A DNA stretch of 36,868 nucleotides from a bacterium D16-50 (GTDB lineage Bacteria > Bacillota > Clostridia > Lachnospirales > Lachnospiraceae): the NCBI GenBank assembly GCA_003612485.1, contig RAZA01000037.1, forward strand, positions 1 through 36,868, read 5' to 3'. Under the pieces are notes generated by a model. It was given only the letters and a program-made list of their open reading frames with translations. It ran no database searches and was not told where the DNA came from. This document shows positions 25,256 to 33,859 of this stretch, one piece after another; positions within the stretch are counted from its first letter, which is position 1, and each line of letters begins with the position of its first letter. Made by a program: the position numbers and the translations under genes.

Positions 25256-26092
25256 ATGTGTCAGATCATTGACGGGAAAAGGATTTCCCAAGAAATCAAG
25301 GACGAATTGAAGGAGCAGATGGGGAAGAGACGGGAGCGGGGGGAGGGGCGCTGTCTGGCAGTGATTCAGGTGGGGAAGGATCCGGCATCCACGGTATATG
25401 TGAACAATAAGAAAAAGGCATGCGAGTATATCGGTATCAAGTCTCTTTCTTATGAGCTGCCGGAGGAGGCCACGGAACAGGAGCTGCTTTCCATCGTGGA
25501 GGAGCTGAACGGCCGAGACGATGTGGACGGCATTCTGGTGCAGCTGCCCTTGCCGGAGCATATGAACGAGGACAAGGTATTGCTGGCCATTGCGCCGGAA
25601 AAGGATGTGGACGGTTTTCACCCTATCAACGTGGGCAACCTGAGCATCGGCCGGCCGGGCTATGTGTCCTGCACTCCGGCAGGAATTATTCAGCTGCTGA
25701 AGCGTTCCGGCATCGAGATAGAGGGGAAGGAATGCGTGGTGCTGGGCAGGAGCAATATTGTGGGGAAGCCCATGGCCATGCTGCTGCTTCGTGAGAACGG
25801 CACGGTGACGGTATGCCATTCCAGAACCAGAAATCTGAAGGAGATCACCAGAAGGGCGGACATTCTGGTGGTGGCTGTGGGAAAACCCCGGTTCGTGGAT
25901 GCCGAGTATGTGAAGAAGGGGGCGATAGTGGTTGACGTGGGTATCCATAGGAACGAGGAGGGGAAGCTTTGCGGAGATGTGGACTTTGACAGCGTAGCGC
26001 CGCTTGCATCCGCCATTACTCCGGTTCCGGGGGGTGTGGGGCCTATGACGATAGCCATGCTGATGTGGAATTGTGTGAACGGGTTGGACTGA
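25256..26092 (+). CDS. folD: Bifunctional methylene-THF dehydrogenase / methenyl-THF cyclohydrolase
   Basis: A 278-aa protein of normal length for FolD. It interconverts 5,10-methylene-THF and 10-formyl-THF in the cytoplasm. Visible motifs are the catalytic Tyr48-xxx-Lys52 (TVYVNNKKKAC), the substrate motif GILVQLPLPEH, KDVDGFHP, the cofactor loop VVLGRSNIVGKPMA and the C-terminal PVPGGVGPMTIAML. ATG 25256 is preceded by AGGAGG at 25246-25251. The unusual repeated leader before it suggests post-transcriptional control. It is the most securely identified gene in the window. Confidence 0.97.
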   Translation: MCQIIDGKRISQEIKDELKEQMGKRRERGEGRCLAVIQVGKDPASTVYVNNKKKACEYIGIKSLSYELPEEATEQELLSIVEELNGRDDVDGILVQLPLPEHMNEDKVLLAIAPEKDVDGFHPINVGNLSIGRPGYVSCTPAGIIQLLKRSGIEIEGKECVVLGRSNIVGKPMAMLLLRENGTVTVCHSRTRNLKEITRRADILVVAVGKPRFVDAEYVKKGAIVVDVGIHRNEEGKLCGDVDFDSVAPLASAITPVPGGVGPMTIAMLMWNCVNGLD

Positions 26093-26237
26093 GACAGGAC
26101 TGAAAAAGAAAAATTACAAGAATACATAGGCGCTGCCGACTGATCGGAAAGGAAGGGGCTCTCCTGAATTGCATGGGCGAGGGGGAAGGCAGATTCCGGA
26201 GGTGAAAGCGGCATCCTTATGAGGAAATGAGGCAGGT

Positions 26238-26915
26238 ATGCGGCATACGATTTTGATTGTGGAAGACGAGACAGATATTAATAATTTGCTAGCGAGGCTG
26301 TTGGAGGCAGAAGGTTTTGAGACTGTTCAGGCTTATTCCGGGACGGAGGCGATTCGCCTTCTGAATCAGGAGAACCCGGATCTGATCCTGATGGATCTGT
26401 TGCTTCCGGAGCTGTGTGGGGAGGAGCTTCTTTGGAAAATCAGGCACGAGCTACGGTGCAACGTGCCGGTGCTTGTTCTCACTGCAAGAGGTGCATTGAA
26501 GGAAAAGATGGATATGCTGAAGGCGGGAGCGGACGACTATATCACAAAACCCTTTGAGCCGGAGGAGGTGATCGCAAGAATCGACGCCGTTCTTGGGCGC
26601 GACGGGAAGGACGATCAGGGAGTGATTACCTACAAGAACATCGAGCTTTGGCCGGAATCCCGAAAGGTGGCCGTGGGGGGGAAGGAACTTGCCCTGACAT
26701 CCCGTGAGTACGATTTGCTGTATCTTTTCGTGCGGTATCCTGAGAGAGTGTTTTCCAGAGAACGGCTTTACGAGCTGGTGTGGGAGGGCGGATACTATGG
26801 GGAGAACAACACGGTGAACGTCCATGTGAGCAATCTGCGGCGGAAGCTTCGGGAGGCCAATTCGGGGGAGGAGTATGTCCAGACGGTGTACGGAATCGGT
26901 TTTCAGCTGAAATAG
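26238..26915 (+). CDS. OmpR/PhoB-type response regulator, no kinase nearby
   Basis: A 225-aa regulator. The receiver has acidic E9/D10 (IVEDETD), phospho-acceptor Asp53 (LILMDLLLPE), Thr82 and Lys104 (YITKPFEPEE). The winged-helix domain shows ALTSREYDLLYLFVRYP, FSRERLYELVWEG and NTVNVHVSNLRRKLRE. No histidine kinase gene is next to it; a terminator follows at once, so it is an orphan or is paired with a distant kinase. It starts at ATG 26238 with a weak ribosome binding site (gaggcagg). Confidence 0.93.
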   Translation: MRHTILIVEDETDINNLLARLLEAEGFETVQAYSGTEAIRLLNQENPDLILMDLLLPELCGEELLWKIRHELRCNVPVLVLTARGALKEKMDMLKAGADDYITKPFEPEEVIARIDAVLGRDGKDDQGVITYKNIELWPESRKVAVGGKELALTSREYDLLYLFVRYPERVFSRERLYELVWEGGYYGENNTVNVHVSNLRRKLREANSGEEYVQTVYGIGFQLK

Positions 26916-27027
26916 TAATCTTTCTTTTCGGAGCTGTGTTGAAGCGTTTATAGTCAATACACATGGGCGGAAGCATGGGGCGCACGCCTTTTGTTTCCGC
27001 CGGAAAGCCGAAGCAAATACATAGGAG

Positions 27028-27047
27028 ACAGAACGCTTCTGTTTTTT
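27028..27047 (+). terminator. Terminator after the orphan response regulator
   Basis: Perfect 6-bp stem acagaa / ttctgt with a 3-nt loop (cgc) followed by six T. A second weaker hairpin, ggcggaa (26966-26972) / ttccgcc (26995-27001), lies upstream. Confidence 0.7.
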
Positions 27048-27055
27048 GTGGCGGT

Positions 27056-27126
27056 ATTTGGTGCAGGTATAATTTGGTGCAGGTATAGAAAAAAATACTT
27101 GCATTCCTTGCATTCTGTGTTAAAAT
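27056..27126 (+). promoter_or_regulatory. Promoter of the peptide importer with a 16-bp tandem repeat upstream
   Basis: atttggtgcaggtata occurs twice in tandem (27056-27071, 27072-27087). It ends 11 bp before TTGCAT (27099-27104), which with a 16-bp spacer precedes TAAAAT (27121-27126). Tandem sites at this distance from the -35 box are where an activator would bind. Confidence 0.5.
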
Positions 27127-27177
27127 GGGGTTGACAATTGAATAATGAGAGGTTTATTGATCGAAGAGGAGAAGAGC

Positions 27178-28734
27178 ATGATGAAAACGAGTTTTCATGG
27201 GAAAAAGAGGCTTTTTGGTTTCTTTTTTGCGGCGCTTCTGGCAATGGCCGTACTGGGCGGATGCGCAGACGGCACAGGAGAGTCTTCGGGGGATAATTCC
27301 TCTAAGGAGCCTGAAAAGGCTTCTGTTGTTGTAGGAATACAACAGGATATCGACAGTCTTGACCCTCATAAAGCGACGGCGGCAGGAACGAAGGAAATCT
27401 TGTTTAACATTTTCGAGGGCTTGGTAAAGTCCGATGAAAACGGCAACTTGATCTGTGCGGTGGCCAGCGACTACACGATCTCTGAGGACGGTTTGGTGTA
27501 TACCTTCACCCTCCGGGAAAACGTGAAGTTCCATAATGGCGACGTTGTGACGGCTGAGGATGTGAAATACTCTCTGGAGAGAGTAGCGGGACTGTTGGAC
27601 GGCACGCCTCTGATGTCCACCATGAGCACGATCCAGTCCGTAGAGATAATTGATGAAAAGACGGTTCAGGTGACAGTGGGAACAGCCAATACAGAGCTGA
27701 TCTATAGCTTTGTGGCTGCCATCATCCCCTCGGGAAGCGGCGAGGAGGAAGAGGCAAATCCGATTGGAACGGGGCCGTTTTCTTTTGTGTCCTACAAGCC
27801 TCAGGAAGGCATCGTGGTGGCCAAGAATCCGGAGTATTGGCAGGAAGGGCTTCCCTATCTGGACGAGGTGAACTTCAAGATTGTGGGCAGCGCTGACACG
27901 GCGCTGATGGAACTGCAGGGCGGCACCATCGATATTTTCGCGTACCTGACGGATTCTCAGGCTCAGGCCCTGAAGGACAGCCATCAGGTGAAGGCATCTG
28001 CCTCCAATGTGGTGCAGGCGCTGTTTCTGAACAACGCGGTGGCTCCCCTTGACAATGTGAAGGTGCGCCAGGCAATTCTGTATGCCATAGACAAGGATGA
28101 GGTGAACGATTTCGTTGGGGGAGGAAACGGCACGCTGGTCAGCTCGGCCATGCTGCCCACCCTGAAGGACAATTATGTGGATCTGAACGATGTCTACGGC
28201 ACCGCGGCCAATGTGGAAAAGGCTAAGGCGCTGCTGGCGGAGGCAGGTTATGAGGACGGGTTCGATCTGGAGATCATCATTCCCTCCGACTATGAATTCC
28301 ACATGCAGACCGGAGAGGTGATCGTGGAGCAGCTGAAGGCGGTGGGCATCAATGCCACCATCAAGGGCGTGGAGTGGAATACCTGGCTGGAGGATGTGTA
28401 CAAGGGCCGCCAGTATACAGCCACCATCAGCGGCATCACCTGCGACATGACTCCGGGCTATCTGCTGAACAGGTTCCAGACCACATCGTCCAAGAATTTC
28501 ATCAACTTTGCCAGCGCAGAGTATGACGAAACCTATGCAAAGGCTCAGGCCGCTCAGGATCTGAAGGAGAAGGCCGGATATTATGCCCAGCTGCAGCAGA
28601 TACTCTGTGATGAGGCGGGAAGCGCGTTCCTGCAGGTGCCTGCAAACATGACGGCCATCAGCAAGCGGCTTGAGGGCTACAAGTTCTATCCCATCTATGT
28701 GCAGGACATGAGCACGGTAAAAGTGGTGGAGTGA
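27178..28734 (+). CDS. Peptide-binding lipoprotein of an ABC importer (SBP family 5)
   Basis: I chose ATG 27178 (or 27181) because GAGGAG precedes it and the lipoprotein signal then has normal length (KKRLFGFFFAALLAMAVLGGC, Cys29). The 518-aa protein shows the family 5 marks: IDSLDPHKATAAGTKEILF, FTLRENVKFHNGDVVTAEDVKYSLERV, GTGPFSFVSYKP and NNAVAPLDNVKVRQAILYAIDK. It captures peptides, or possibly nickel or another ligand, for the transporter downstream. An 18-bp perfect palindrome lies on its first codons. Confidence 0.93.
   Translation: MMKTSFHGKKRLFGFFFAALLAMAVLGGCADGTGESSGDNSSKEPEKASVVVGIQQDIDSLDPHKATAAGTKEILFNIFEGLVKSDENGNLICAVASDYTISEDGLVYTFTLRENVKFHNGDVVTAEDVKYSLERVAGLLDGTPLMSTMSTIQSVEIIDEKTVQVTVGTANTELIYSFVAAIIPSGSGEEEEANPIGTGPFSFVSYKPQEGIVVAKNPEYWQEGLPYLDEVNFKIVGSADTALMELQGGTIDIFAYLTDSQAQALKDSHQVKASASNVVQALFLNNAVAPLDNVKVRQAILYAIDKDEVNDFVGGGNGTLVSSAMLPTLKDNYVDLNDVYGTAANVEKAKALLAEAGYEDGFDLEIIIPSDYEFHMQTGEVIVEQLKAVGINATIKGVEWNTWLEDVYKGRQYTATISGITCDMTPGYLLNRFQTTSSKNFINFASAEYDETYAKAQAAQDLKEKAGYYAQLQQILCDEAGSAFLQVPANMTAISKRLEGYKFYPIYVQDMSTVKVVE
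27181..27198. repeat. 18-bp perfect palindrome at the start codon of the binding protein
   Basis: atgaaaac-ga-gttttcat is fully self-complementary apart from the central two bases. In RNA it would form a hairpin at the initiation region. It might be an operator or a translational control element, or chance. Confidence 0.6.
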
Positions 28735-28778
28735 CTTAAAGGGAGCCAGTGAAAAAGAGAACGAAAGGAGGCGGCGGT

Positions 28779-29855
28779 ATGAAGTACTTAGGTAAAAAAA
28801 TAATCACTCTCATTATGACATTGTTTCTGGTTTCAGCCGCCGCCTTTCTTGCGTTCCAGATCATTCCGGGGGATGTGGTGACTTCCATTCTGGGGACGGA
28901 GGCCACGCCGGAAAGAGAGCAGCAGCTTCGGGAGGAGCTGGGGCTGGACAATCCTCCTATTGTACGGTATTTCAATTGGGCGGCGGGAGTGCTCAGGGGG
29001 GATCTGGGAGTCAGCTATCGGTATTCCAAAAACATGAACGAGATGATGCCGGTGGCGGAGCTTATAGGCGATAAGCTGCCGGTGACCCTATGGCTGGCTG
29101 CCGCCGCCTTTGTTTTGATTGCATTGATATCCATTCCGCTGGGGGTGTTCTGGGCGAAATGTGCCAGTGTTCCAAGGAAGGCCTTGGGAGGTTCGCAGAA
29201 GGGCGGCCTTTGGAAGGAAGGCAGCGGCAGGAGGAAAGAGAGAGCCCGCATGGTTTGGCTGCAGGAGGCTTCGCGGAAGCTGCATCACTTCATGGATGCG
29301 GCTCTGGGCGTGGCGACTCAGGCCGCCATGGCGGTGCCCTCTTTCTTTTTGGGAATTCTGGTGACATTTTTGTTCGGCATAGTGCTGAAGCTTTTCGCCC
29401 CCGGCGGATATGTGAGCTACAAAGACAGCTTTTGGGGCTTTCTGGGCTATCTGCTGTTTCCGGCGCTTTCCATTGCAATTCCAAAGATCGCCATGACCGC
29501 AAGGTTTTTGCGCAATTCCATGCTGACGGAGCTGGGGGCGGACTATGTGCGCACCGCATACAGCAAAGGCTGCACCGGGCGGCGGGTTCTCTATGGACAT
29601 GTGCTGAGAAACGCCATGATGCCGGTGGTGACGTTCTTGGGCATGATCGTTGCGGAGGTGGTGGCAGGCAGCATCGTCATAGAGCAGGTGTTCGGACTGC
29701 CGGGCATAGGGCGGCTGCTGATCAGCTCCATCTCCACAAGGGATTTTCCGGTGGTGGAGATCTTGATTCTGTATATTACTTTCGTAGTTATTTTTGTATA
29801 TTTTATTGTGGATATTCTATACCGTGTCATTGATCCCAGAGTGAGCGAGAGGTAG
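28779..29855 (+). CDS. Oligopeptide ABC importer permease, DppB type, with an extra cytoplasmic insertion
   Basis: ATG 28779 (MKYLGKKIITLI) follows AAAGGAGG (28765-28772). The 358-aa protein shows the DppB start (FQIIPGDVV, LREELGLDNPPIVRY) and the EAA-like loop ADYVRTAYSKGCTGRRVLYGHVLRNAMMPVVT. Between the helix ending IPLGVFWA (~126) and the one beginning ATQAAMAVPSFFLG there are about 40 extra, very basic residues (128-168: PRKALGGSQKGG, SGRRKERARM). Relatives normally have a short loop of ~10-15 residues here. The rest is complete, so the protein should work. Confidence 0.9.
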   Translation: MKYLGKKIITLIMTLFLVSAAAFLAFQIIPGDVVTSILGTEATPEREQQLREELGLDNPPIVRYFNWAAGVLRGDLGVSYRYSKNMNEMMPVAELIGDKLPVTLWLAAAAFVLIALISIPLGVFWAKCASVPRKALGGSQKGGLWKEGSGRRKERARMVWLQEASRKLHHFMDAALGVATQAAMAVPSFFLGILVTFLFGIVLKLFAPGGYVSYKDSFWGFLGYLLFPALSIAIPKIAMTARFLRNSMLTELGADYVRTAYSKGCTGRRVLYGHVLRNAMMPVVTFLGMIVAEVVAGSIVIEQVFGLPGIGRLLISSISTRDFPVVEILILYITFVVIFVYFIVDILYRVIDPRVSER

Positions 29856-30044
29856 CCGGGGCGGCGGAAGCAGACTGCCGGCGTTTCGGATCTGCGGCAC
29901 AAAAAAGGTAGAAGGTCTGACGGGGAAGAAGGCCTGACGGGGCGCAAGATGCGGAAAACGCAGACCATGGAAAGCAAAGCGCATGGAAGCGGACTATAGG
30001 GGACAAAAAAGGATAAGGTGCAGAAAGGGCGGGAGCGGACGGCG

Positions 30045-30860
30045 ATGAAGCAGGCAGGAGGAACAAAATGGAATAAGTACTTTGTGGCGGGCCTGCTGAT
30101 GACGGGCCTTGCGGTGTTTTTGGGAATCCTTGGGTTGTTCTGGACGCCCTACAGCACCACCGCAATGTCTGCGGCGGAGAAATTTGCGCCGCCCTCCCTG
30201 AGGCATCTCTTCGGCACGGATAATTTCGGAAGGGACATCTTTTCCAGAGTGATGCAGGGTCTGGGAACCACCGTGACCATCAGCAGCCTTGTGGTCTTGT
30301 TCTCCGGGGGGATCGGGATCCTGCTGGGGGCGCTGACGGGGTATTTCGGAGGCCTGCTGGACGAGGCCGTCATGCGGGTCACGGACGCGGTGAACGGCTT
30401 TCCCAGCATTCTGCTGACGCTGGTGATCATCAGCATTCTGGGCAGCGGCAGACAGAACGTGATCTTGTCTCTGGGCATCGTATTCGTGCCCAGCTACGTG
30501 AGGATCGTGCGAGGAGAGTTTATCCGGCTTCGGGATGCGGATTATATCAGCCGGGCCAGACTTATGGGCGTGGGGAAGCTGCGGATTCTTTTTGTGCATA
30601 TTTTGCCCAATATTTTTTCCGTGTTCTGGGTGTCGGTGATGATCGGCTTCAACAACGCCATTCTGGCGGAGTCGGGCATGAGCTATCTGGGCATCGGGGT
30701 GCAGGCTCCGGACGCCAGTCTGGGCAACATGCTTTCGGATGCGCAGGGGTATCTGCAGCGGGCGCCCTGGTATGCTCTGGCCCCGGGTCTGGCCATCGTG
30801 TGGCTGGTGCTGGGTTTTTCGCTGTTCGGAGAGGGCGTGCGCCGCAGAGGCCAGACATGA
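30045..30860 (+). CDS. Oligopeptide ABC importer permease, DppC type
   Basis: I give ATG 30045 (MKQAGGTKWNKYF); GTG 30018 in the same frame has AAAAGGA before it and is an alternative. The 271-aa protein has an N-terminal helix, then HLFGTDNFGRDIFSRVMQG, the DppC hallmark, and the EAA loop RDADYISRARLMGVGKLRI with HILPNIFSVFWV after it, and ILAESGMSYLGIGVQAPDASLGNML near the end. It pairs with the DppB-type permease. The 190-bp gap before it holds ggtctgacgggg / ggcctgacgggg in tandem (17-bp period, 29914 on). Confidence 0.9.
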   Translation: MKQAGGTKWNKYFVAGLLMTGLAVFLGILGLFWTPYSTTAMSAAEKFAPPSLRHLFGTDNFGRDIFSRVMQGLGTTVTISSLVVLFSGGIGILLGALTGYFGGLLDEAVMRVTDAVNGFPSILLTLVIISILGSGRQNVILSLGIVFVPSYVRIVRGEFIRLRDADYISRARLMGVGKLRILFVHILPNIFSVFWVSVMIGFNNAILAESGMSYLGIGVQAPDASLGNMLSDAQGYLQRAPWYALAPGLAIVWLVLGFSLFGEGVRRRGQT

Positions 30861-30918
30861 ATAAGCTAGGCTTTATGGGCTTGGAGGCTGGCAGAGGCGG
30901 AGAAGGAGGCTTGCAGAT

Positions 30919-32487
30919 ATGATAAAAATCGAGGATCTGACGGTGGCGTTCGGCCGGCGCGAAGTGGTGAAGCATGTAAGCCTTGACCTGCGGGACGGGG
31001 AGATTCTGGGGGTGGTGGGGGAATCCGGCTCAGGCAAGTCCGTCACGGCCCTGACCCTCATGGGCCTTGTGTCCGACTCGGCGCAGATGACCACCGGGCG
31101 GATCCTTTTTGACCAAGTGGTGCTGCGGGAGGCCGGGAAGCCTTTAGACAGAGCCCTCTATAGGAGCTATCAGGGCGCCCGGATGTCCATGGTGTTTCAG
31201 GAACCTCAGACCAGCCTAAATCCTACCAAACGGGTGGGCGGGCAGGTGGAGGAGACGCTGCGGCTGCACGGGACGCTGACAAAGGAAGAGCGGAAGAGAA
31301 AGGTTTTGGAGACCTTTGAGTCGGTGGGGCTTAAAGATCCTGAGAGGGTGTACGCCAGCTATCCCCACCAGCTGTCCGGCGGCATGCGCCAGAGGGTCAT
31401 GATCGCCATGGCAATCATACTTCATCCCCGGCTCATCGTTGCGGACGAGCCCACAACCGCTCTGGACGTGACCGTTCAGAATCAGATCATGGGGCTTTTG
31501 CGGGAGATCAATCAGAAACAGAATAATGCCATGCTCTTCATCACCCACGATCTGAATCTGGCCAGAAGGATCTGCCATAGGGTTGCGGTGATGAAGGACG
31601 GTCAGGTGGTGGAGCTGGGAACCGCGGAGGAGATCTTTGAGCGTCCCCGGAAAGAGTACACCAGAATGCTGGTGGAGGCGGTTCCTTCCAGAATGAAGAG
31701 GGTTTCCGGCTCCGATGGGGGCGGCAGGGCTTTGAAGTCCTCTCCGGTTCTTGAGGTCCGCAACCTGTCCGTCTATTATCAGGACGGCGGAAACAGCTTG
31801 TTTTCCGGAACCAAGAAGCACCGGGCGGTAGAAGGGGCGGACTTTGCCGTCTATCCCGGGGAGAGTCTGGGGCTGGTAGGGGAGAGCGGCTGTGGAAAGA
31901 CTTCTCTTTCCAAGGCTATTCTGGGCATGAACCGCCGGATAGAGGGAGAGATCATTCATCATTCCCTGCGGCCCCAGATGGTGTTTCAGGATCCCTACAG
32001 CAGCCTGAATCCCGCAAAGACCATAGGGTGGCTTTTGCAGGAGCCTCTGAGGGCCGCGGGGGCGCTGGATCATTCTCTGGCCATGACCAAGGGCGATATG
32101 GAGGCTGCGGCCTACGATATGCTGCGCCGGGTAGGCATGGGGGAGGAGTATTTTTCCAGAAGGCCTTCCGAGCTCAGCGGCGGACAGCGTCAGCGTGTCA
32201 GCATCGCTCAGGCCCTGATCGCAGGGCCGGGTTTTCTCGTGGCGGACGAGCCGGTGTCGGCGCTGGACGTGACCATTCAGGCCCAGATCATGGAGCTGAT
32301 GCAGAGCCTGCAGCGGGAGATGAATCTGGCCTGCTTGTTTATTTCCCATGACATCAATGTGGTTTATAAGATGTGTGACCGGATCATGATTATGAAGGAC
32401 GGCAGGATCATCGAGACGGGGGAGACGGAGGAGATCTTTGACAACCCAAAAGAAGAATATACAAAGCTCCTGCTGAAGGAGGGATAG
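30919..32487 (+). CDS. Fused DppD-DppF ATPase of the oligopeptide importer
   Basis: A 522-aa protein with two complete ABC ATPase domains. Domain 1: Walker A GESGSGKS (34-41), signature LSGGMRQR (from 152), Walker B LIVADEPTTALD (ADE 175-177). Domain 2: Walker A GESGCGKT (321-328), signature LSGGQRQR (from 419), Walker B FLVADEPVSALD. In most bacteria these are two proteins; fusion as a single chain is known in other members. It powers uptake through the two permeases just upstream. AAGGAGG stands before ATG 30919. Confidence 0.94.
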   Translation: MIKIEDLTVAFGRREVVKHVSLDLRDGEILGVVGESGSGKSVTALTLMGLVSDSAQMTTGRILFDQVVLREAGKPLDRALYRSYQGARMSMVFQEPQTSLNPTKRVGGQVEETLRLHGTLTKEERKRKVLETFESVGLKDPERVYASYPHQLSGGMRQRVMIAMAIILHPRLIVADEPTTALDVTVQNQIMGLLREINQKQNNAMLFITHDLNLARRICHRVAVMKDGQVVELGTAEEIFERPRKEYTRMLVEAVPSRMKRVSGSDGGGRALKSSPVLEVRNLSVYYQDGGNSLFSGTKKHRAVEGADFAVYPGESLGLVGESGCGKTSLSKAILGMNRRIEGEIIHHSLRPQMVFQDPYSSLNPAKTIGWLLQEPLRAAGALDHSLAMTKGDMEAAAYDMLRRVGMGEEYFSRRPSELSGGQRQRVSIAQALIAGPGFLVADEPVSALDVTIQAQIMELMQSLQREMNLACLFISHDINVVYKMCDRIMIMKDGRIIETGETEEIFDNPKEEYTKLLLKEG

Positions 32488-32498
32488 GCGGCAGACCC

Positions 32499-32527
32499 GC
32501 TCCTCCTCCGGCAGGAGCTTTCTTTTT
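32499..32527. terminator. Terminator between convergent genes
   Basis: gctcct (32499-32504) pairs with aggagc (32513-32518), followed by TTTCTTTTT. It ends the importer operon on the + strand; the minus-strand gene ends at 32529 and may share the hairpin. Confidence 0.6.
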
Positions 32528-32528
32528 G

Positions 32529-33653
32529 TCAGTTCGGGCAGTTCAGTGCCCAGAGATTCCGTATCTGGTATTGCAGCGTATCGAAGTCCCACTGTTTTGA
32601 GCTGTTGCTTCTGCGGTTGGGATCGTTCACATAGAAGCCATTCTCGTCATATCCCCGAATCAAAATGAAGTGTCCTGCGGTGGTAAAGTCCCCCGGCCCC
32701 ATGCTGCACACGATCAGGTCTCCCCCGTCAAGGGCGCGCTGCATCAGCTTCTGGTCCAGAGACAGTTCTCTGCCGCTCAGCCCCAGCTTTTCGGCCCCCT
32801 TTGTCCAGAGGCTCCACTTGGTTCCCTCCGAGGTATAATAGCCTTTCTCATATGCGAAATCTGCCATTTTCTTGGGGTTCATCTGGGTATCCTCGGTAAA
32901 GTATAGGTAAGCCATTGTCATGCACAAGGGGCCGCAGCCTGCAAGTCCGATCATGCTGTCTCCGTAGGAATCATACCCCCAGCGTTTATCCCATTGCATC
33001 AATAAGGGAACCTCCCCGCTGACGAAATCCTCTGTGAGATCGATGGGACTGTTTACATAGGATCCCCGGTGAGGGTAGTTCTCCGCATAGTCTTTGGTTT
33101 CGGGATTCAGCTCCAACAGCTTCTGTAGCTCCTGAGAGAAATCCTGACCGGAAACGGTCTGTCCCAAACCGTCTGTTATTGAGTCGATTTTTGAGCTGGC
33201 TTTTACGTTCAGGCCGGGCAGGCCTCCCTGAAAATCGGAAAAATGGGGCAGGCGGCTGTAAAATGCCATCATCACGACGAAACATAAAAGCGCTGCGGCG
33301 GCCAGAGCGCGAAAACGTCTGCGCCGTATGCGCCGTCGTCTGGTTCCGGCTCCCCCGGCATGGGGGCGTCTGAGGGCGTTTCGGCTGGCCGGGGCGCCTT
33401 GGCAGGCAGCGTTTATTGGCCTTGCCGCGGCATTTTGACTGACGGGGGCATACCGTCCGGCAGTTCTGCTATGTCCGGGATTTGCGGCCTGCCTTGCCGC
33501 GCGGGATTGTCCTATGGGGGCATTTTGTATTGCTCCGCTGCCTTGTTTTGGCGGAACACGCCATTTTATGGGATCATACTGTCTTCTTGGGGGAGCTTGC
33601 CTTATGATGCGGTCCGGCGCTGCCGGGGCGTATTGATATTTTCTCTCTGCCAT
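32529..33653 (-). CDS. Membrane-anchored C39-like cysteine peptidase
   Basis: Start ATG 33653 (MAERKYQYAP) with AGGAGGAAA upstream; the longer frame from 33680 lacks a site. The 374-aa protein has a ~110-residue cytoplasmic tail rich in Arg, Ala, Pro, Gln and Asn, one membrane helix (~116-132, LAAAALLCFVVMMAF), a spacer, and a Peptidase_C39_2 domain. Catalytic residues are Cys240 (GLAGCGPLC), His328 (TTAGHFILIRGYD) and Asp344 (YVNDPNRR). The domain faces outside. Such proteins are common in Lachnospiraceae but have no assigned substrate; no peptide exporter is linked to it. Confidence 0.85.
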   Translation of the reverse strand: MAERKYQYAPAAPDRIIRQAPPRRQYDPIKWRVPPKQGSGAIQNAPIGQSRAARQAANPGHSRTAGRYAPVSQNAAARPINAACQGAPASRNALRRPHAGGAGTRRRRIRRRRFRALAAAALLCFVVMMAFYSRLPHFSDFQGGLPGLNVKASSKIDSITDGLGQTVSGQDFSQELQKLLELNPETKDYAENYPHRGSYVNSPIDLTEDFVSGEVPLLMQWDKRWGYDSYGDSMIGLAGCGPLCMTMAYLYFTEDTQMNPKKMADFAYEKGYYTSEGTKWSLWTKGAEKLGLSGRELSLDQKLMQRALDGGDLIVCSMGPGDFTTAGHFILIRGYDENGFYVNDPNRRSNSSKQWDFDTLQYQIRNLWALNCPN

Positions 33654-33775
33654 TTGAACTTTCCTCCTATCAGCTTGCATTTATTATAGACGGAGGAAGG
33701 TTCGGAATATTTTCTTTTTTGTTGTTCTTTTCCTAAGATTTTGTGAAGCATAGAAGGGGCTTTCTTGCTTTGGCG

Positions 33776-33804
33776 TTGCGGCAAAATATGATGTGTGGTA
33801 GAAT
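33776..33804 (+). promoter_or_regulatory. Promoter of the EamA transporter gene
   Basis: TTGCGG (33776-33781), 17-bp spacer, TAGAAT (33799-33804) with TG one base before it (extended -10), 55 bp ahead of the start. On the opposite strand TATAAT (33688-33683) probably serves the divergent peptidase gene. Confidence 0.5.
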
Positions 33805-33859
33805 AAGGCTTGTTTTTTGGAGGACGACAAAGCAAAAAAGTGATAAAGGAGGCACAAGC

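Noticed and set aside
27181..27198. Catabolite (cre) site
   Set aside because: The palindrome has two extra central bases compared with the 14-bp cre consensus and lies within the coding start.
31216..32592. 458-aa minus-strand ORF over the fused ATPase
   Set aside because: Mirror of two Walker/signature-bearing domains; no family resemblance in the antisense frame.
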